Source: CAYIEH01 sp964362385
GTDB lineage: Bacteria > Patescibacteriota > Minisyncoccia > UBA6257 > UBA9933
NCBI GenBank assembly: GCA_964362385.1
Contig: CAYIEH010000009.1
Span: 1 to 25,680 of the forward strand
Direction: 5' to 3'
DNA length: 25,680 nucleotides
Under the pieces are notes generated by a model, which was given only the letters and a program-made list of their open reading frames with translations, had not been told where the DNA came from and did no database searches. Position 1 is the first letter of the stretch. Every line of letters starts with the position of its first letter. The translations under genes and the position numbers were made by a program. Of this stretch, positions 7,383 through 14,929 are shown one piece after another.

Positions 7383-8876
7383 ATGCCGAGATTCAAAAAT
7401 TTAATAAAAGAAAAAATTTTATTTAAAAAACAATTTAAATATTTGTTAAATTATTACTCCAAAAGTGTTGTGAAAAACAATAAGCTTCTTTTAATGACGG
7501 GGCAGAGCACTTTAGAAATTATTATTGCTTTAGCAATACTTACTATCAGCATCTCCGCCGTTATTATAATTTCCTTCGGCAATCAATCTTTTTCAATTGA
7601 CACAGAAATTAATAACCAAGCGCTTTATAATGCTAAAGAAATTTTAGAAAACGCCCGCGCAACGGCACGGCAGAATTTTAATTCTCTGACATCCGCTTCA
7701 ACAACTGACGGTATGTTTCTTAAAGAAACCCTTGTTGGAAATCTCGGAACGTATGAAAAAAAAATCACTTCAAGAATAAGCTGGCAAACTTCGCCCTTAA
7801 AAAATCAAAAAGTTGAACTTTCAACAATAGTCAGCGATTATAAATCCGTGATAAATTTCGGCGGAGATACCGGGGGCAACGGCCTTTCCGGAGATTGGAG
7901 AAATCCCCAGACTCTTGGAAGCATTGATTTAGGCCCTGGCAATTCGGCAACCGGCTTGGATGTTTTAAATAAAATAGTTTATTTAAGTTCTACGGCCTCG
8001 GACTCCAAAAAACCCGATTTCTATATTGTAGATGCCACAAATGGCCAGTCCCCTGTTATTGTCTCAAGCCTTAATACAGGCACGGGCTTAAATGCCGTTG
8101 ATGTTGCAGGCCATTACGCTTATGTCGGCAATAACGAGGACGACGAACAGTTGCAGATTATTGACGTAAGCAATATCAATAACCCGCTTCTTGTTAAATC
8201 CTATGAACTACTTGGCGTTTCAGGCGCCGGCGCTGTCGGCAACAGCATCTTTTATTACGGGTCAAAAATTTACATAGGAACCAAAAAAGCCACCGGTCCG
8301 GAATTCCACGTCGTAGACGTCTCCAGCGCGACAAACCCCGTGGAGCTCGGCAGTTTTGAAGTCAACGCCAACGTAAATGACATCTATGTAAGAAATAATA
8401 TCGCCTATATCGCGACTTCCGACAATCAGGAATTGATACTTCTTGATGTTTCTAATCCTTCAAACATCTCAAAAATCAGCGGCTACGACGCTCCGGGAGA
8501 TTCGGAAGACGGGAAAAGCCTGTATCTTGTTGTCAACAACCTTTATCTTGGTCGGCTCATCGGCGGAAATCATGAAGAACATCACGAATTTCACATACTT
8601 AATGCGGGCAGCTCCACAGCCATTCAAAATCTCGGCTCAAAGGATATGGCAGCGGACGTAAATAGCGTTGTAGTATGTGATTATTTGGCGTTTCTTGCCA
8701 CTTCCGATTCAAATAAAGAATTTCAGGTTTGGAATATTTCCGATCCGGCAAACATCGCGTTTTGGAGTTCTTTTAATTTTTCGCAAGTGGCGACAGGAAT
8801 TGATTACGAAGACAACATTATTTATGTTTCCGTCAGGAGCAACGACGCTTTAAGGATTATCACCTCTTCTCCGTAA
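7383..8876 (+). CDS. Pseudopilin fused to a seven-unit LVIVD beta-propeller
   Basis: A 497-residue protein. The prepilin segment is TG|QSTLEIIIALAIL (cleavage after G40, Glu at +5) with the hydrophobic helix to about residue 63. A coiled linker follows to about 160, then a glycine-rich hinge (GGDTGGNGLSG). From about residue 176 there are seven LVIVD-type repeats. They are recognisable by FYIVDATN, LQIIDVSN, FHVVDVSS, LILLDVSN, FHILNAGS and FQVWNISD, and by strands such as AYVGN, IYIGT and AYIAT. A His-rich loop (NHEEHHEFH) lies in the fifth unit and could bind metal. Family knowledge says LVIVD repeats form propellers on cell-surface proteins. I infer a pilus-tip adhesin or sensor. An internal ATG at 7494 would give a more standard leader. 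Confidence 0.85.
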   Translation: MPRFKNLIKEKILFKKQFKYLLNYYSKSVVKNNKLLLMTGQSTLEIIIALAILTISISAVIIISFGNQSFSIDTEINNQALYNAKEILENARATARQNFNSLTSASTTDGMFLKETLVGNLGTYEKKITSRISWQTSPLKNQKVELSTIVSDYKSVINFGGDTGGNGLSGDWRNPQTLGSIDLGPGNSATGLDVLNKIVYLSSTASDSKKPDFYIVDATNGQSPVIVSSLNTGTGLNAVDVAGHYAYVGNNEDDEQLQIIDVSNINNPLLVKSYELLGVSGAGAVGNSIFYYGSKIYIGTKKATGPEFHVVDVSSATNPVELGSFEVNANVNDIYVRNNIAYIATSDNQELILLDVSNPSNISKISGYDAPGDSEDGKSLYLVVNNLYLGRLIGGNHEEHHEFHILNAGSSTAIQNLGSKDMAADVNSVVVCDYLAFLATSDSNKEFQVWNISDPANIAFWSSFNFSQVATGIDYEDNIIYVSVRSNDALRIITSSP

Positions 8877-8877
8877 T

Positions 8878-8985
8878 ATGAAAAATTCGCGAGAAAAGAA
8901 TAAAAACAAACAAAGGGGCTTTGCCCCGTTAGAAATCTTATATAACGGCGTAAAACCAAAAACAAAATTCTCACCGATATTATGA
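8878..8985 (+). CDS. 35-residue ORF with a prepilin-like motif
   Basis: This fills the gap between two pilin genes exactly. Its ATG is 1 nt after the upstream stop, and its TGA overlaps the next ATG (ATGA). The peptide is basic at first and then contains RGFAPLEIL, a match to the prepilin peptidase site RG|FTLIE with Glu at +5. It has no hydrophobic helix and ends after FSPIL. GGGGC-TTT-GCCCC (8915-8927) forms a small hairpin across the motif. It could be a coupling peptide that carries ribosomes to the next gene, or the relic of a duplicated pilin. Translation is inferred from spacing only. Confidence 0.45.
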   Translation: MKNSREKNKNKQRGFAPLEILYNGVKPKTKFSPIL

Positions 8986-9479
8986 AAAAAACAGACATTA
9001 AATTTAAAAAGATTTCTAAACGGGGTTTTACTTTAATTGAAACGATAATTTACGCCGCTTTAATTTCAGTTATTATCGGGATAACAGTTGTTGCGGTTTA
9101 CCAGATTATCCAGTTTAGCGACAGTTTAAATAAAAAAAATATCGTTGAAGAGGAAGCTAATTTTATATTGCGGAAAATTGGATGGGCGCTTGCCGGAACT
9201 CCTTCAATTAATTCGCCCGTTTCCGGAACGACTTCAACGGTTATTTCAATAAATAAAATTAATTATTCAGCAAACCCGATTATTTTTGATTTGGATTCGC
9301 AAAATTTGAGAATTAAAAAAGGCGGCAGCGAACCCGTTGTTTTAAACAGCCAAAACGTCGCTGTAAGCAATGTTGTTTTTGAACATATCGCCGCAATCGG
9401 AAATAAACCGGACGCAATTAAGACAAACTTCCAAATTAACGAAAAGTCGTATCAATTATTAATCTACTTGCCCCGTTAA
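8982..9479 (+). CDS. Type IV minor pilin (PilW/GspJ-like)
   Basis: A 165-residue prepilin with a basic leader of 15 residues ending KRG, then the class III site G|FTLIETIIYAALISVII with Glu at +5. The mature domain is about 150 residues, mostly beta-rich by appearance, without cysteines. Its start overlaps the preceding mini-ORF (ATGA). The position within pseudopilins suggests a component of the tip or priming complex. Assignment to PilW/GspJ rests on length and order only. Confidence 0.8.
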   Translation: MKKTDIKFKKISKRGFTLIETIIYAALISVIIGITVVAVYQIIQFSDSLNKKNIVEEEANFILRKIGWALAGTPSINSPVSGTTSTVISINKINYSANPIIFDLDSQNLRIKKGGSEPVVLNSQNVAVSNVVFEHIAAIGNKPDAIKTNFQINEKSYQLLIYLPR

Positions 9480-9480
9480 A

Positions 9481-9861
9481 ATGAAATCAGGATATATCGC
9501 CCTAACATCGGCAATTATTATTTCAGTTTTAATTTTATCAATCGGCCTGTCCCTTAGTTTTACGGGATTTTTCAGCAGATTTAACGTTCTGGATTCGGAA
9601 TATAAAGAGAAAGGTTTCGCTTTGGCCAAGGCTTGCGTTGATAAAGCGCTTCTTAAATTGGCTCAGAATATTTCTTATTCGGGAAATGAATATATTGCCG
9701 TTGGAAATGATCAATGTTTGATTTTTCCCGTAGAAACATTGGGGAATCAAAAAATCGTCAAAACAAAGGCGATTTTCCAAAACAGCGTTACTAATTTAAA
9801 AACCATTGTAAACAGCAGCGATTTTTCCATTGTTTCTGAGGAAGAAATTTCTTCGCTATAA
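9481..9861 (+). CDS. PilX-like minor pilin
   Basis: A 126-residue protein starting MKSG|YIALTSAIIISVLILSI, a short leader followed by a helix that lacks the Glu at +5. PilX/GspK-type pilins are the ones that can lack this Glu. Two cysteines (ACVDK and DQCLI) could form a disulfide in the mature domain. It starts 1 nt after the previous stop, so it is tightly coupled. It is the last gene before the separate promoter of the major pilin. Confidence 0.7.
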   Translation: MKSGYIALTSAIIISVLILSIGLSLSFTGFFSRFNVLDSEYKEKGFALAKACVDKALLKLAQNISYSGNEYIAVGNDQCLIFPVETLGNQKIVKTKAIFQNSVTNLKTIVNSSDFSIVSEEEISSL

Positions 9862-9907
9862 TGCGCGTTCTCCGGCAAATGGGGATAACCGTTATAAATA
9901 AATATGT

Positions 9908-9934
9908 TATAATAATTTAAACATTAAAAGGTCG
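9908..9934 (+). promoter_or_regulatory. Major pilin promoter with AAAGGTCG leader motif
   Basis: Extended -10 TGTTATAAT (TATAAT at 9908-9913), then AAAGGTCG at 9927-9934. The leader to the pilin ATG is about 60 nt. The motif would sit about 7 nt into the transcript. The core AATATGTTATAATAA matches the pilB promoter base for base. Confidence 0.65.
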
Positions 9935-9978
9935 ATACATCCAGATTCTACAAATCAAAATAAAGTATCTAAAAAATC

Positions 9979-10443
9979 ATGATTAATAAGTTTTCCAGAC
10001 AAGGCTTCACGTTGATCGAGCTTTTGGTCGTTATCGGAATTATCGCCATTTTGGCGGCAGTCGTCATTGTCGCGTTAAATCCGGCCAGACAATTCGCCCA
10101 AGCCAGAAACACGCAAAGATGGAGCAATGTTAACACGATTTTAAACGCTGTTGGTCAAAGAATGGCGGATAATAAAGGTGTTTTTGAAACCGGATGCGCC
10201 GCTGGCGTCATTCCGACGACTTCAACCACCATGGTTAATTCAGGCGGGTACGACATTGCGCCTTGTATTATTCCGACTTATGTTTCAACGATGCCGTTTG
10301 ACCCCAGCGCGACTGGCGCTCATTACACGAGTAACGCGGATTACAACAGCGACTACAAAATACAAAGAGATGCGACAACTGGAAGAATAACGATTAGCGC
10401 TCCGACTGCGGAACTTGGCGAAACTATCTCGGTAACCAGATAA
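9979..10443 (+). CDS. Type IV major pilin (PilA-like)
   Basis: A 154-residue prepilin with a short leader MINKFSRQG|FTLIELLVVIGIIAILAAV, the canonical peptidase site with Glu at +5. The rest of the N-terminal helix follows (NPARQFAQARNTQR). The mature domain has two cysteines (GCAAG and APCII) that can form a disulfide loop, and it ends in a Thr/Ser-rich strand. It has its own promoter and a strong terminator, consistent with higher expression than the minor pilins. Its single-gene transcript at the end of the cluster and its canonical sequence make it the likely filament subunit. Confidence 0.88.
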   Translation: MINKFSRQGFTLIELLVVIGIIAILAAVVIVALNPARQFAQARNTQRWSNVNTILNAVGQRMADNKGVFETGCAAGVIPTTSTTMVNSGGYDIAPCIIPTYVSTMPFDPSATGAHYTSNADYNSDYKIQRDATTGRITISAPTAELGETISVTR

Positions 10444-10477
10444 AATGGTTTGGTAAATTCACCATCTAATATAAATT

Positions 10478-10508
10478 AAAAGAACCCCGATGATGTCGGG
10501 GTTCTTTT
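10478..10508. terminator. Bidirectional terminator between the pilin and membrane genes
   Basis: A 13-bp perfect stem AAAAGAACCCCGA/TCGGGGTTCTTTT with loop TGATG, and A and T tracts on both sides. It serves the major pilin (plus) and the convergent membrane gene (minus). Confidence 0.9.
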
Positions 10509-10512
10509 AATT

Positions 10513-10887
10513 TCAGGTCGTAGGATTACTGGTTTCTTCCGGTCCTTTCCGCCATCTCAAAAGTGTTGCCAGAATAATCAGAACATATCCAATCCAGAGA
10601 GACCAAAAAGTGAAGATTTCCGGATTAAATTGTTTTGTGATTAACGCGTCCAAAATAATATTTACTATTGCCCATATTAATCCGTAAAGAACAGCTTGGC
10701 TGGTTTTAGTCGGTTTAATTTTTCCCGCTAAGATGAACGCGATGATTCCGGAAATAATCGGTGTTAATATTTTTATCGCGACAGAATCGTAAATTTTAAA
10801 AGCGACAAACACCGAAACAATCACAAACATCAGAATCCAGATAAAAACTCCGAGACTGATTGCTTTTTTCCAATCCATTTTGAGCAT
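10513..10887 (-). CDS. Four-TM membrane protein, function unknown
   Basis: A 124-residue hydrophobic protein with four predicted membrane helices (about residues 10-30, 38-55, 65-85 and 90-110) and a polar C-terminal tail (RWRKGPEETSNPTT). I do not recognise the family. A second ATG at codon 4 (MDWKKAIS) is an equally good start. It has its own promoter with the AAAGGTCG leader motif at 10958-10965. It ends 4 bp before the shared terminator. Confidence 0.7.
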   Translation of the reverse strand: MLKMDWKKAISLGVFIWILMFVIVSVFVAFKIYDSVAIKILTPIISGIIAFILAGKIKPTKTSQAVLYGLIWAIVNIILDALITKQFNPEIFTFWSLWIGYVLIILATLLRWRKGPEETSNPTT

Positions 10888-10957
10888 TCGCTAATATTCA
10901 AATTTTATCCGATATTTATATATCAAAATTGATTCGCATATCAGCGATTCACTATTC

Positions 10958-10979
10958 CGACCTTTTTATCCATATTTTA
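10958..10979 (-). promoter_or_regulatory. Promoter with AAAGGTCG leader motif (four-TM gene)
   Basis: TGTAAAAT (-10 TAAAAT at 10974-10979) on the minus strand, then AAAGGTCG at 10958-10965, 8 nt later. The hexamer overlaps the last codons of the upstream GHL13 gene. The leader to the ATG is about 80 nt. Confidence 0.5.
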
Positions 10980-12248
10980 CAATAATGCCTCTTTTGTATA
11001 AACATTTGACGGATTCCACATCATAAAGCCGCTGAAATTATCTCCTAAAGCGTCAAAAACTGCCTTAATTTCGGCTTTTACCATTGTGGCGTCATATTGC
11101 GCGCCTAAGTCAAAATCCTGCAGCCAGGGCCGTAATTTCGCGTTTATTCTTGCGTCAGGATGCCCGGAATTTGAGTCTGCGGCGCTGGAACTGGCATTAT
11201 CAGTGGAAGTTGCGGTATTTAACCGGTTTAAGGCTATAAGCCGCTTTAAAGCCTCGTCTATTGAGTACTTTATAACTTCATATGGGTGTTCAGCGGGGTT
11301 TTCAAAACCCAAAGTGCCTTTATAATAATGCGACGGGTAAACCATGGGGCAAACGTAATCAAAATACCGGTAGACGTCTTCAAGAATCTGGCCAATGCCT
11401 AAACCATCGCGGTTTGTCGTCACAAGGCCGAAGATGTCCGCCGATAATTTATTATCAGGGAGTTTCTGCCGAAGATTTTCAAAAAACCCTTTGATAATTT
11501 TAGACTTCGGAATTTTTTCATCCCAAAAAGGAAAATGCATGGCGCTTAAGTCGCCGTCAGAAGGAAACCTGATATAGTCAAAATTTATTTCGTCAAATCC
11601 CCGGCTGGCGGCGTCTTTCGCGATAGAAATATTATAATCCTGCGCTTCTTTTGAAGCCGGATCTATCCAGGCGAGACCTTTTCTGTCAAGCCAAACAGGC
11701 AGAGTTGATGAAGATGACGGATCAATTTTTTTTACCGCTAAATCTGGACGAGCTCGAGCCAGTATCGGGTCTTGAAATACGGTAATTCTCGCGATTAAAT
11801 AAATTCCTTCATTATGGAGTTTTTTAATAAGGCCGTTAATGTCTTTAATCCTGATTTCTTTGGTTTTATATTTTTCCGCCTCGGGGATTTTTATGTCATA
11901 AGCAATGTAGCCGGAAAAATCTTTTATATCAATGACAGCCGCGTTCACTCCGGTGGTTTTTTTAAGTTCAATCAGATAATTAATACGGTTCTCGGAAGTG
12001 GCTGACCAGCTTGTCAGATAAATTGCTTTAATAATTTTCGGCGGGTCCGAAAGAGGCTTTTGGGGTTCGGTTTCGCTGATTTGATTTTTTGGACTTTCTT
12101 TTTCGTGTTCTTGCGGCGGCTGAAAAGGCGAAGGATTTTGGGAAACTAAGTAAATGGTGGCTTTGGGAGAAAAAACAAAAAACCATCCAAATCCGATGAT
12201 TAATAAAATTAAAAAAAATACAGCTAGCGTCGTTTTTTTGTATTTCAA
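10977..12248 (-). CDS. Putative glycoside hydrolase, GHL13/DUF4015 family
   Basis: A 423-residue protein. A signal-anchor helix (about residues 8-27) is followed by a Pro/Glu-rich linker. A TIM-barrel domain of the GHL13 (DUF4015) type then starts at KAIYLTSWSA (about residue 75). Conserved segments are GVNAAVIDIKD, GIYLIARITVFQDP, WIDPASKEAQDYN, GFDEINFDYIRFPSDG and YVCPMVYPSHYYKG. The acidic residues in INFDYIRFP and in VIDIKD are candidates for catalysis. It is thought to act outside the cell on an unknown polysaccharide. It lies 14 bp downstream of the FKBP gene. Confidence 0.88.
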   Translation of the reverse strand: MKYKKTTLAVFFLILLIIGFGWFFVFSPKATIYLVSQNPSPFQPPQEHEKESPKNQISETEPQKPLSDPPKIIKAIYLTSWSATSENRINYLIELKKTTGVNAAVIDIKDFSGYIAYDIKIPEAEKYKTKEIRIKDINGLIKKLHNEGIYLIARITVFQDPILARARPDLAVKKIDPSSSSTLPVWLDRKGLAWIDPASKEAQDYNISIAKDAASRGFDEINFDYIRFPSDGDLSAMHFPFWDEKIPKSKIIKGFFENLRQKLPDNKLSADIFGLVTTNRDGLGIGQILEDVYRYFDYVCPMVYPSHYYKGTLGFENPAEHPYEVIKYSIDEALKRLIALNRLNTATSTDNASSSAADSNSGHPDARINAKLRPWLQDFDLGAQYDATMVKAEIKAVFDALGDNFSGFMMWNPSNVYTKEALL

Positions 12249-12262
12249 ATTGGCGGGACTGT

Positions 12263-12781
12263 TTAGTTTATTTTTAATAATTCAACTTCAAAAATAAGCG
12301 TTGCGTTTGGCGGAATTGCCCCAATGCCTTTTTCTCCATAGCCTAATTCCGCGGGTATTGTCAGCTTGCGTTTTTCGCCGGCTTTCATTCCCAATACCCC
12401 TTCTTCCCATCCTTTGATAACCTGTCCAGAACCCAAAATAAAGGAAAATGGTTGTTCCCTGTCAATACTGGAGTCAAATTTTTCGCCGCTTGCCAACGTA
12501 CCAATGTAATGAGCCGTAACTTTATCGTTATTTTTCGCTCCTTCGCCTTCGCCTTGTTTTAAAATTTCAATATTAACCCCGTTAGAAATAATTTGTTTTA
12601 TATTATTATCTTCAAGATTACTATCGGGGCTAACCATAGGTTTAGCGGATTCATTTTGATTATTCTCGACTTTTACAGAATTGCTGAAATCAATTTTTTT
12701 GCTGAAATAATACCCGGCGACAAACACGCCCATTATCAATACGGCAGTTAAAATTATATTGAGAATATTTTTATTATCCAT
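12263..12781 (-). CDS. Membrane-anchored FKBP-type peptidyl-prolyl isomerase
   Basis: A 172-residue protein. An N-terminal membrane helix (about residues 6-26) and a polar linker precede one FKBP domain (about 66-172). The domain has the VTAHYIGTLASGEKFDSS strand-turn, then IKGWEEGVLGMKAGEKRKL and LGYGEKGIGAIPPNATLIFEV. The binding-pocket residues Y, F, D, V, I, W, Y and F of the family are all present, so catalysis of proline cis-trans isomerisation is expected on the outer face of the membrane. A TATAAT lies 17 nt upstream of the ATG, so it may have its own promoter. Confidence 0.93.
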   Translation of the reverse strand: MDNKNILNIILTAVLIMGVFVAGYYFSKKIDFSNSVKVENNQNESAKPMVSPDSNLEDNNIKQIISNGVNIEILKQGEGEGAKNNDKVTAHYIGTLASGEKFDSSIDREQPFSFILGSGQVIKGWEEGVLGMKAGEKRKLTIPAELGYGEKGIGAIPPNATLIFEVELLKIN

Positions 12782-12811
12782 TGATTTCCAGTCTTAAAAT
12801 TATACTTAATT

Positions 12812-13696
12812 TTACGTGAAAATAACAACAAACCGCCATTTTTTGTATTGGTCTTCGTAAAATTGCCAATTTTTATAATGAAATCCGATTAATAATTTTT
12901 TTACAGCGTTTTTTTGAGACGAATCAAACTCCATCCATATTTGTCCGGAGGGATTTAAACGTTCTTTTGCGGATTTTAAAAATTTCCTTATATAATTTAG
13001 ACCGTTTCTGCCGCCAAAAAGCGCTTTATACGGCTCATATTTTAAAACTTTTTTCTGTACCCTTCGCTTTCTGGTAAGCGAGACGTAAGGCGGATTTGAA
13101 AGTATAAAATCGTATTTCTTTTTTGTTTTCCTGAAAATATCCGAACGAATGAGCCGATAACGTTTGGAAGATATTTTATTTAGCTTCAAATTTAATTTTA
13201 TTTGCTTTATAAATTTAGGATTGATTTCAATAAAATCAACTTTTGAATTTTTAACATTTTTTAAAACAGCGATCCCGATACAGCCGGAGCCGGCAAAAAC
13301 ATCGGCCGCATAACATGTATTGTTTTTAAGACGGGTTTGTTTTTTTATTCCGATAATCGCTTTCTCCGTCCAGTATTCGGTTTCAGCCCTGGGAATCAAA
13401 GGCTTAAAAGAAAGATCAATTTTACAATTTAAAAACGGTTTCCAGCCGATGATATAATCAACAGGTTCGCCTTTTTTAAGCCGTTTTATGTCTTCGGCGA
13501 TTTCGGGTTTTCCCACGCCGGCGTATTTGTCTTTAACAATCCAACGTATTTCTTTATCCGCCTTCGCAGAAGACCGCGGCTGACCTACTCCGCCAGCTCT
13601 TCGGTCTGAAGTCTCAGGATAGAAGACTGGCGGAGAAAAATGGTGCTTCGGCGGATTCCGCGAGGCTTCATTTAATAAGAATAATTTTTGTTTCAT
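12812..13696 (-). CDS. prmC: Release factor glutamine methyltransferase PrmC (HemK) with a repeat-encoded insert
   Basis: A 294-residue SAM-dependent methyltransferase that modifies the Gln of the GGQ motif of release factors. SAM motif I is DVFAGSGCIGIAV. The catalytic motif is ILSNPPYVS, with the preceding PRAETEYW (PR-E-TE) segment. The N-terminal domain contains an unusual stretch, about residues 14-47 (NPPKHHFSPP to SSAKAD). This is encoded by nested palindromic repeats at 13556-13656 and has no counterpart I know in the family. I choose the ATG at 13696. The longer frame beginning at 13738 would place its first codons inside the terminator of the RRM gene (13722-13751). Confidence 0.85.
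   Translation of the reverse strand: MKQKLFLLNEASRNPPKHHFSPPVFYPETSDRRAGGVGQPRSSAKADKEIRWIVKDKYAGVGKPEIAEDIKRLKKGEPVDYIIGWKPFLNCKIDLSFKPLIPRAETEYWTEKAIIGIKKQTRLKNNTCYAADVFAGSGCIGIAVLKNVKNSKVDFIEINPKFIKQIKLNLKLNKISSKRYRLIRSDIFRKTKKKYDFILSNPPYVSLTRKRRVQKKVLKYEPYKALFGGRNGLNYIRKFLKSAKERLNPSGQIWMEFDSSQKNAVKKLLIGFHYKNWQFYEDQYKKWRFVVIFT
13556..13656. repeat. Nested palindromic repeats inside prmC (copy B)
   Basis: The outer ends ATCCGCCTTCGC (13556-13567) and GCTTCGGCGGAT (13645-13656) are identical to the two ends of copy A at 1373-1400. In copy A they are 4 bp apart; here 77 bp lie between. The insert holds a second palindrome, CTCCGCCAG ... CTGGCGGAG (13588-13596/13627-13635). Its stem extends by TCTTC/GAAGA past one bulged base. 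The reading frame stays open throughout. Confidence 0.75.
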
Positions 13697-13721
13697 ATCT
13701 TGCGCTGTTTTAATCGGGATA

Positions 13722-13751
13722 AAAATACCCGGCAACATTGCCGGGTATTTT
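13722..13751 (-). terminator. Terminator of the RRM gene
   Basis: A 13-bp perfect stem AAAATACCCGGCA/TGCCGGGTATTTT with a 4-nt loop, followed by a T-run on the minus strand. It lies 16 bp after the RRM stop and upstream of prmC. Confidence 0.88.
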
Positions 13752-13766
13752 AATTACTTTAAAAGA

Positions 13767-14114
13767 TTACCAACTGTCTCTCCTGCCGCGACCAAATCCA
13801 CCTCCTCCGCCTCCGCCTCTGCCTCCTCTATTGAAACCTCCTCCTCCTTCTCTAGGAGCGCGAGGTTCCATCGGTCTTGCTTCATTGACTGTAATAGTCC
13901 TGCCTTCAAGCTCTTTGCCGTTAAACATTTCTATTGCTTTTTCCGCTTCTTCATCGTTTGACATTTCCACAAATCCAAAGCCTTTTGATCGGCCGGAGAA
14001 TTTGTCGGTAATAATCGTTGCTGAATCTACTGATCCTGCCTGAGAAAAAGTATCTTTCAAGGTATCCTGAGTGGTATTGTATGACAAACCACCAACGTAT
14101 AACTTTTTAGCCAT
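13767..14114 (-). CDS. RRM-type RNA-binding protein with Gly-rich tail
   Basis: A 115-residue protein with one RNA recognition motif (residues 2-78). RNP2 is KLYVGGLSY and RNP1 is RSKGFGFVEM, with the aromatic residues for RNA stacking present. The C-terminal tail (about 85-115) is an RGG-like Gly/Arg run (GGGGFNRGGRGGGGGGG). This architecture resembles cyanobacterial Rbp and eukaryotic glycine-rich RNA-binding proteins, which are often cold-inducible. The roughly 100-nt leader downstream of a consensus promoter may carry regulation. The gene has its own promoter and terminator. There is no Shine-Dalgarno sequence at the ATG. Confidence 0.93.
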   Translation of the reverse strand: MAKKLYVGGLSYNTTQDTLKDTFSQAGSVDSATIITDKFSGRSKGFGFVEMSNDEEAEKAIEMFNGKELEGRTITVNEARPMEPRAPREGGGGFNRGGRGGGGGGGFGRGRRDSW

Positions 14115-14221
14115 ATTTATTAATTATTTTAGTAGGGCGACCACTCATCCGGCTTACCTTAAAATTATTAAAATTATAAGAAACCAACTGAGAAACCTAC
14201 TATCCAAATTTGGACGATTTA

Positions 14222-14250
14222 ATCATAAGCCGAAAATCATAAAAAGTCAA
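14222..14250 (-). promoter_or_regulatory. Promoter of the RRM gene with a long leader
   Basis: TTGACT (14245-14250), a 17-nt spacer and TATGAT (14222-14227) on the minus strand. The leader is about 100 nt and begins near the palindrome CCAAATTTGG. A 13-codon upstream ORF (MSGRPTKIINKYG) overlaps the RRM start. Confidence 0.7.
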
Positions 14251-14285
14251 TGGGCTTTTAACCACAGACATTTTACATCCCCGTA

Positions 14286-14312
14286 GTAGTCCCGCCGTGG
14301 CGGGATCACTAC
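14286..14312. repeat. GC-rich inverted repeat (CCCGCC/GGCGGG type)
   Basis: GTAGTCCCGCC-GT-GGCGGG-ATC-ACTAC: an 11-bp stem with a 3-nt bulge in intergenic DNA between two divergent genes. It is similar in style to the element at 20671-20701 (CCCCG-TAGT/ACTACCGGGG). Probably a dispersed palindromic repeat. Confidence 0.55.
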
Positions 14313-14350
14313 AGAATCAAACCCTGTACAGTAGCCAAAACCAAAAAACA

Positions 14351-14359
14351 TGTTAAAAT
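14351..14359 (+). promoter_or_regulatory. Extended -10 of the DisA_N-like gene, leaderless
   Basis: TGTTAAAAT (TGn-TAAAAT) ends 6 nt before the ATG at 14366, predicting a leaderless mRNA. Confidence 0.6.
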
Positions 14360-14365
14360 AGAAAT

Positions 14366-14929
14366 ATGATAAGGAAATTAGACCCTAAAAAGCTGCTTAG
14401 CGAGATTGAAAATAGTTTAAGGAATTCCGAGGCAAGAGCTTTCCTAAGCCGGGAAATGAGGGTGGCGGAAATTATTTTAAAAATCTGCCGCCGGAAAAAA
14501 GAAAAATTCGGCATGTTTGTTATTTTGGGGTGGAGAAAAAAGTGGTGGAAAAAATACGCCGGCATAGCTGACGAAACGCAGGACATATTCAGACGCCATC
14601 ATTTAAATATCAATCAGGCCTCAATTAAAATCCAAAAAACCGTTAATTTTGACGGCGCTATTCTGATTAATAAAAAAGGAGAAATTATTGACTCCGGAAT
14701 TTTAATTGAGGGTCTTAGGCCGACGAAAACCGCCTTTAAAGTCAATCCGGGCGGCAAGCTTTCCGACGACTTGTCAAAAAGATTCGGATTTAAAGAAAAA
14801 GTCCATATGCGCCACCTTTCGGCGATTTCCGCTTCTTATGAACTTAAAGGAACGACGATTTACACGGTCTCCGAGGAAACCGGCGATTTTCATATTTTTG
14901 AAAAAGGCCGTATAATTTTTTCCACCTAA
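14366..14929 (+). CDS. DisA_N (diadenylate cyclase)-like protein
   Basis: A 187-residue protein whose C-terminal half matches the DAC/DisA_N fold. DGAILINKKGEIIDSG carries the DGA motif (D96-A98). MRHLSAISASYE (148-159) sits at the place of the RHRAA motif. TVSEETGDFHIFEKGRI is the typical closing strand pair. Active enzymes join two ATP to make cyclic di-AMP. Here the second Arg of RHR is Leu (RHL), so activity is uncertain. The N-terminal half is basic and helical (KKEKFGMFVILGWRKKWW) without a clear membrane span, unlike CdaA. It is a single-gene unit with a leaderless promoter and its own terminator. Confidence 0.75.
   Translation: MIRKLDPKKLLSEIENSLRNSEARAFLSREMRVAEIILKICRRKKEKFGMFVILGWRKKWWKKYAGIADETQDIFRRHHLNINQASIKIQKTVNFDGAILINKKGEIIDSGILIEGLRPTKTAFKVNPGGKLSDDLSKRFGFKEKVHMRHLSAISASYELKGTTIYTVSEETGDFHIFEKGRIIFST

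Noticed and set aside
11671..11680. AGACCTTT, an extra match to the AAAGGTCT form of the leader motif
   Set aside because: It lies inside the GHL13 coding sequence and reads as ordinary codons; the AAAGGTCG form was not seen in coding DNA.
13697..13738. A longer prmC start (MLPGIFIPI)
   Set aside because: The ATG falls in the loop of the RRM gene terminator, so transcripts would rarely include it.
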